The notes beneath the pieces are model-generated. The model did no database searches, was not told the DNA's origin, and saw only the letters and a program-made list of their open reading frames with translations. A stretch of 10,161 nt of DNA from Colwellia sp. (GTDB taxonomy: Bacteria; Pseudomonadota; Gammaproteobacteria; Enterobacterales; Alteromonadaceae), in the NCBI GenBank assembly GCA_003521815.1, contig DPHE01000004.1, positions 1,276 to 11,436 on the forward strand, in the 5' to 3' direction. Position numbers and translations under genes: made by a program. Positions 7,437 to 10,161 of the stretch are shown in pieces; the stretch's first letter is position 1, and each line of letters starts with the position of its first letter.

Positions 7437-7772
7437 ATGACTATTGACACAAAAAACTCAATGAAAGTTATCCCTTTAGTGATTATGTTCATATTTAGCT
7501 TTGGTATAGAAGCAAAGCCATTAGAGAAAGAAAATAAAAAAGTTGATGTTAAGTGCTTTGTAGAATTAGTAGGAGGTGGAGAAAGGGTTAGCTTTTGGAA
7601 TGTATCTCAAAATAAAGTATCAATCTTGTCAAAATCAATCATAGGCCGCAAAGTCATGGTGCCTAACTCAAAACAAAAAGTTAAAATTTATAAAGTCTAT
7701 GAATGCGTTTTATTAAGAGATGATTTTAAAGGCAGTAAAGCTAAAATAGTTGATGCAAAAACAGCGAGGTAA
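7437..7772 (+). CDS. Small secreted protein, PilY2/TapY2-like
   Basis: The product has 111 residues: a short polar N terminus, a hydrophobic signal segment (about residues 10-24, VIPLVIMFIFSFGIEA) with probable cleavage after GIEA, then a basic 85-residue domain. Visible marks are KCFVEL with Cys40, a VSFW stretch, and YECVLL with Cys90, so one disulfide is possible. The end is DAKTAR. Small periplasmic proteins of about this size (PilY2 in Pseudomonas, TapY2 in Aeromonas and relatives) occur beside pilY1/pilE. The position, size and my recollection of a K-C-F/Y-VEL ... ECV ... DA(R/K)T pattern favour that family, but I cannot confirm it by search. The biochemical role of these proteins is not known in detail. 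The gene starts one base after the pilE stop, so it is clearly part of the operon. ATG 7461 is an alternative start that also keeps the signal peptide. Confidence 0.72.
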   Translation: MTIDTKNSMKVIPLVIMFIFSFGIEAKPLEKENKKVDVKCFVELVGGGERVSFWNVSQNKVSILSKSIIGRKVMVPNSKQKVKIYKVYECVLLRDDFKGSKAKIVDAKTAR

Positions 7773-7802
7773 TTTTTAATTTGGGTTTTAGTCTATCAAC
7801 AA

Positions 7803-8399
7803 TTAAATGCAGGTTATTTCATTTCCATCTCTATCTTCATCTTTGCCATCACTATCAATATCTGCGCTGATGTAACTTCGACCAGAGATTGAAAGATCTA
7901 TTCCTCTAGATATATCGGTTTTATCTTTTGGACAATATTTAAAAATACTTACTACCGTTGGTGCTACTAATCGTCCTGCAGGAGAGTATGTAATACTTTT
8001 GTGAGCATATTGTAGTTTATCACCTATTTTTATGGCTTCTTTAACATTAATTAGTTCATCAGTAGGCGTTTCATATTTATTATTGTCATTAGCACCATTA
8101 GTAAAAATGCTGATTTCATTTTGCCAATTTGTTGTGCAGACTCCATTTGAAAGAGGACAAACAGTGGTGTTTTTCCCTGTATTTATCGCCATGTTTCTAG
8201 CAGTTAATAACAAGCGTTGTATTTCAGTTACTTGATTGTCAACACGCATTTTAACTAAAAAATCACTCATATTTGGCAATGCTATCGAAGATAAAATTCC
8301 GACAATGGCAATCACTACTATGAGTTCTATTAAAGTAAATCCTTGTCTATAATAAGAAAAAAAAATACCGAAGGGTGGAATCCCACTAATGATATCCAT
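7803..8399 (-). CDS. FimT/GspH-family minor pilin (copy 1)
   Basis: The product is a 198-residue type IV pilin-like protein of the GspH/FimT family. It has a 20-residue leader ending RQG, cleavage before FTLIELIVVI (Glu at +5), a hydrophobic helix to about residue 41, and RVDNQVTEIQRLLLTARN (52-69), the usual GspH/FimT continuation. INTGKNTTVCPLS and WQNEISIF match FimT/FimU proteins. Cysteines 81, 88, 156 and 197 are all conserved in the neighbouring copy. The C terminus is an acidic tail with DIDSDGKDED (180-189). The leader is oddly hydrophobic (MDIISGIPPFGIFF...) and contains a T9 run. The probable start has GGATA upstream. It converges with the pilY2-like gene, with 30 bp between stops, and lies 92 bp after copy 2. 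It may act as the FimU-type subunit of the priming complex. FimT and FimU cannot be told apart here. Confidence 0.87.
   Translation of the reverse strand: MDIISGIPPFGIFFSYYRQGFTLIELIVVIAIVGILSSIALPNMSDFLVKMRVDNQVTEIQRLLLTARNMAINTGKNTTVCPLSNGVCTTNWQNEISIFTNGANDNNKYETPTDELINVKEAIKIGDKLQYAHKSITYSPAGRLVAPTVVSIFKYCPKDKTDISRGIDLSISGRSYISADIDSDGKDEDRDGNEITCI
8357..8365 (-). repeat. T9 homopolymer in the leader peptide of the FimT-like gene
   Basis: Nine A residues on the plus strand read as T9 on the coding strand, encoding Ile-Phe-Phe-Ser within the prepilin leader (residues 12-15), a short distance after the start codon. A one-base change would shift the frame before the mature pilin begins. Confidence 0.85.
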
Positions 8400-8434
8400 A
8401 ATTTATCCATTAAATACGGCTTACAGTTTCCATA

Positions 8435-8443
8435 TTTATAGCA
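8435..8443 (-). promoter_or_regulatory. Possible extended -10 promoter for FimT-like copy 1
   Basis: On the minus strand TGCTATAAA fits the extended -10 pattern TG-N-TATAAT (five of six in the hexamer). It sits 36 bases before the start codon, in the 92-bp gap between the two FimT-like genes. No clear -35 is seen, which is common for extended -10 promoters. It would allow copy 1 to be expressed separately from copy 2. Confidence 0.4.
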
Positions 8444-8491
8444 TTTAATTATCTAAGTCGCTAGCGCTTGTATTTTAACCACTCCGGGTGT

Positions 8492-9085
8492 TTATTCACA
8501 GTTGATTTCTTTGTTTCCTCGGTTTTCATCAATACTATCATTATCAACATCGCTTGATTGATACACTCTACCTGAGCGTGCAACAATAATTCCTCTGGAA
8601 TTTTTTTTGTGGTTTTGTGGGCAATACCGAAAAGTACCATTTGCTAGGCCACTCAGTTGCCCTGTTGGTTTAAACGTTATTTTATTTCTCCCTTTTCCAT
8701 AAAAAAGTTCATCGCCAGTGGGTATTGCAGGTCTTATGTGGATTATCTTTTCATTAACATCAATCATTTTATTGTTATTCACATCAACAAATACACTTAA
8801 TTCATTTTGCCATTGAATGGTGCACTGAAAATTATTATTTAATGGACAGATTATGGCTTTTTGGCCAGTATTAATGGCGGTATTTCTTGTAATGAGTAGC
8901 GTGCGATGTAATTTAGAAATTTCATTATCGACACGTATTTTAATAATAAAATCACTAAAATGAGGAAAGGCGATTGCAGCAAGTATTGAAGTAAGAGAAA
9001 CTGAAACCATTAATTCTATCAGAGTGAAACCTTTAATGAGGGTATTTGAGGTAATAGGGTAGATAAGTTTAAGCATAAAATCCAT
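8492..9085 (-). CDS. FimT/GspH-family minor pilin (copy 2)
   Basis: The product has 197 residues and is a clear paralogue of the downstream gene. It has a 19-residue leader ending LIKG, mature start FTLIELMVSVSL (Glu at +5), RVDNEISKLHR, AINTGQ, ICPLNN and WQNELSVF. Cysteines 80, 88, 154 and 196 are conserved with copy 1. A FimT-typical Asp/Asn loop, DVNNNKMIDVNE (101-112), is intact here but degraded in copy 1 (around NGANDNNKYE). The acidic C-terminal tail SDVDNDSIDEN (178-188) parallels that of copy 1. ATG 9085 is supported by AAGGAAG 9 bases upstream; Met4 is a less likely start. It follows nadE by 90 bp on the same strand and likely has its own promoter (TATAAT at 9139-9144). The two copies arose by tandem duplication and have since diverged widely. 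Confidence 0.88.
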   Translation of the reverse strand: MDFMLKLIYPITSNTLIKGFTLIELMVSVSLTSILAAIAFPHFSDFIIKIRVDNEISKLHRTLLITRNTAINTGQKAIICPLNNNFQCTIQWQNELSVFVDVNNNKMIDVNEKIIHIRPAIPTGDELFYGKGRNKITFKPTGQLSGLANGTFRYCPQNHKKNSRGIIVARSGRVYQSSDVDNDSIDENRGNKEINCE

Positions 9086-9138
9086 TTTAAATAACTTCCT
9101 TCTAAATTAGGTATAGTTAAGAAAAAAGGATTTTGCTA

Positions 9139-9144
9139 ATTATA
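9139..9144 (-). promoter_or_regulatory. Possible -10 element for FimT-like copy 2
   Basis: A perfect TATAAT on the minus strand lies 53 bases before the start codon, in the 90-bp gap after nadE. No good -35 is found at 16-18 bases. The gap holds no convincing nadE terminator, only a 4-bp CACT/AGTG stem, so read-through from nadE is also possible. Confidence 0.35.
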
Positions 9145-9175
9145 ATTTACCAGCTATTAAGCCACTAAATAAGTG

Positions 9176-10030
9176 TTAATCATAAACAGTAGGAATAGGC
9201 TGGCGCTTATGCTGCGTTTTTTGATAAATATTAATAATATGATCACGTACTTGCGTAGATACTTCCTTACCTTCCAGGAAGTTATCAAGTTGGTCATAAC
9301 TAATGCCTAAGGCATCTTCATCGGTTTTACCTGGTTCTAAATCTTCTAAATCAGCTGTAGGAGCTTTATCAACTAAAATAGAGGGTGCTCCTAAATGTTT
9401 AGCTAACATTCTAACTTGTCGCTTAGAAAGGCCAAACAATGGCGCTAAATCGCAGGCACCGTCTCCCCATTTAGTAAAAAACCCAGTAATATTTTCTGCG
9501 CTATGATCTGTACCTAACACTAAACCACCAACAATCCCTGCAATATGGTATTGAGAGGCCATGCGCGCACGTGCTTTTACATTACCTTTTGAAAAGTCTA
9601 TTTTGTTTTTTGATGCTGAGAGTAAATTGGCACTAGAAAGTGCGTTAATAACTTGCTGGTGAATACCATTCACACCATCAAGTACATTAGTAGTTAAACA
9701 GTGAGTAGGTTGAATAAAGTTTACTGCTTGTTGCGCATCATCTTCATCTGCTTGAACAGCATAAGGCAACCGGACAGCAATAAATTGGAACGCATTTTCA
9801 CTATAGGTATTAAGCTTTTTATTTAGTTCAGCATTTAATTCTGTGATGGCAAGCTGAGCCAATCGACCACAAGTAGAGGAATCAACCCCGCCACTAATAC
9901 CAAGTATTAATGTTTTTAAACCTGAATTTTCTAGTGTGGATTTTATAAACTCAATACGACGACGAATCTCAAATTGAATATCGATTTCAGGTAACACTTT
10001 CATCTCATCAATAATTGCTTGCTGATCCAT
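9176..10030 (-). CDS. nadE: NH3-dependent NAD(+) synthetase NadE
   Basis: NadE makes NAD from deamido-NAD, ATP and ammonia, the last step of NAD synthesis, in the cytoplasm as a homodimer. The product has 284 residues, close to the 275 of the E. coli enzyme. It lacks an N-terminal glutaminase domain, so it is the ammonia-dependent type. Key motifs are the ATP pyrophosphatase P-loop SGGVDSS (46-52), RLPYAVQADEDDA (87-99), KARARM (152-157), GTDHSAEN (173-180), KWGDGACDLAPLFGLSKRQVR (187-207, stated as a family signature) and DLEPGKTDEDALG (229-241). The start at 10030 has an AGGAA site close by (4 bases away). It shares its strand with the FimT-like genes but has no functional link to pili. The full-length, canonical sequence argues for a normal working gene. 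Confidence 0.97.
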   Translation of the reverse strand: MDQQAIIDEMKVLPEIDIQFEIRRRIEFIKSTLENSGLKTLILGISGGVDSSTCGRLAQLAITELNAELNKKLNTYSENAFQFIAVRLPYAVQADEDDAQQAVNFIQPTHCLTTNVLDGVNGIHQQVINALSSANLLSASKNKIDFSKGNVKARARMASQYHIAGIVGGLVLGTDHSAENITGFFTKWGDGACDLAPLFGLSKRQVRMLAKHLGAPSILVDKAPTADLEDLEPGKTDEDALGISYDQLDNFLEGKEVSTQVRDHIINIYQKTQHKRQPIPTVYD

Positions 10031-10069
10031 GGGGTTCCTACTTTACTATGTGAATATTAAATGAACACC

Positions 10070-10078
10070 ATAGTAACA
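10070..10078 (-). promoter_or_regulatory. Possible nadE promoter (extended -10)
   Basis: On the minus strand TGTTACTAT fits TG-N plus a -10 hexamer (four of six) about 40 bases before the nadE start. A second reading in the same place is TTGTTA, 17 bases, TATTCA. The 131 bases between the nadE start and the window end are AT-rich and hold no gene. Confidence 0.25.
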
Positions 10079-10161
10079 AAATAAATGTGTTAGCTAAATA
10101 ATAACAACTGTTTATTGAAATATAATCATAAACGCGTTGTAATGTAACTAATAACTAATAA

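Noticed and set aside
8456..8471. CGCTAGCG palindrome in the gap between the FimT-like genes as a terminator
   Set aside because: The imperfect palindrome has almost no loop and no following T-tract on the minus strand, so it does not qualify as a terminator.
9303..9506. Plus-strand open frame inside nadE
   Set aside because: It is antisense to conserved NadE motifs and has no features of its own.
1..10161. CRISPR arrays, insertion sequences, tRNA or rRNA genes, toxin or defence systems
   Set aside because: I found no spaced direct repeats, transposase motifs, terminal repeats or RNA gene signatures anywhere in the window.

Overview
The window reads as chromosomal DNA from a marine-type gammaproteobacterium. 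The AT-rich composition, the style of the IspH and NadE proteins and the acidic, Asp-rich surface proteins suggest the Alteromonadales, perhaps Colwellia, Thalassotalea or a relative. That placement is inference from general resemblance. The window is dominated by a type IVa pilus minor-pilin locus set between two housekeeping genes.

Layout. Positions 1-669 (+) hold the C-terminal two thirds of ispH (isoprenoid synthesis), cut by the window edge. A gene-free AT-rich stretch follows (670-1129), containing a good intrinsic terminator about 200 bases after ispH. Next is a tightly packed plus-strand cluster: pilV (1130-1678), pilW (1702-2712), pilX (2706-3233), pilY1 (3295-6987), pilE (7031-7435) and a small PilY2/TapY2-like secreted protein (7437-7772). 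Gaps are -7 to 61 bp, so this is probably one operon. On the minus strand, converging on it with only 30 bp between stop codons, are two tandem FimT/GspH-type minor pilin paralogues (7803-8399 and 8492-9085). Upstream of these on the same strand is nadE (9176-10030). The last 131 bases are the nadE leader and promoter region.

How the genes work together. In the Pseudomonas model, the minor pilins FimU, PilV, PilW, PilX and PilE, with the large adhesin PilY1, form a complex that primes pilus assembly and sits at the tip. All of these parts can be recognised here. The fimT/fimU-type genes are not upstream of pilV as in Pseudomonas but downstream, inverted and duplicated. The PilY2-like gene follows pilE instead of preceding it. 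PilY1 keeps a metal-binding VWA motif and Asp-rich calcium-type loops in its C-terminal half. Both FimT-like pilins carry Asp-rich C-terminal tails, which would suit calcium-dependent function in seawater.

I see no mobile element, CRISPR array, tRNA or rRNA, and no clearly new system. The points most worth a second look are the rearranged and duplicated fimT genes with acidic tails, the calcium-type loops of PilY1, and homopolymer tracts (G7 in pilY1, T9 in a prepilin leader) that could permit slippage.
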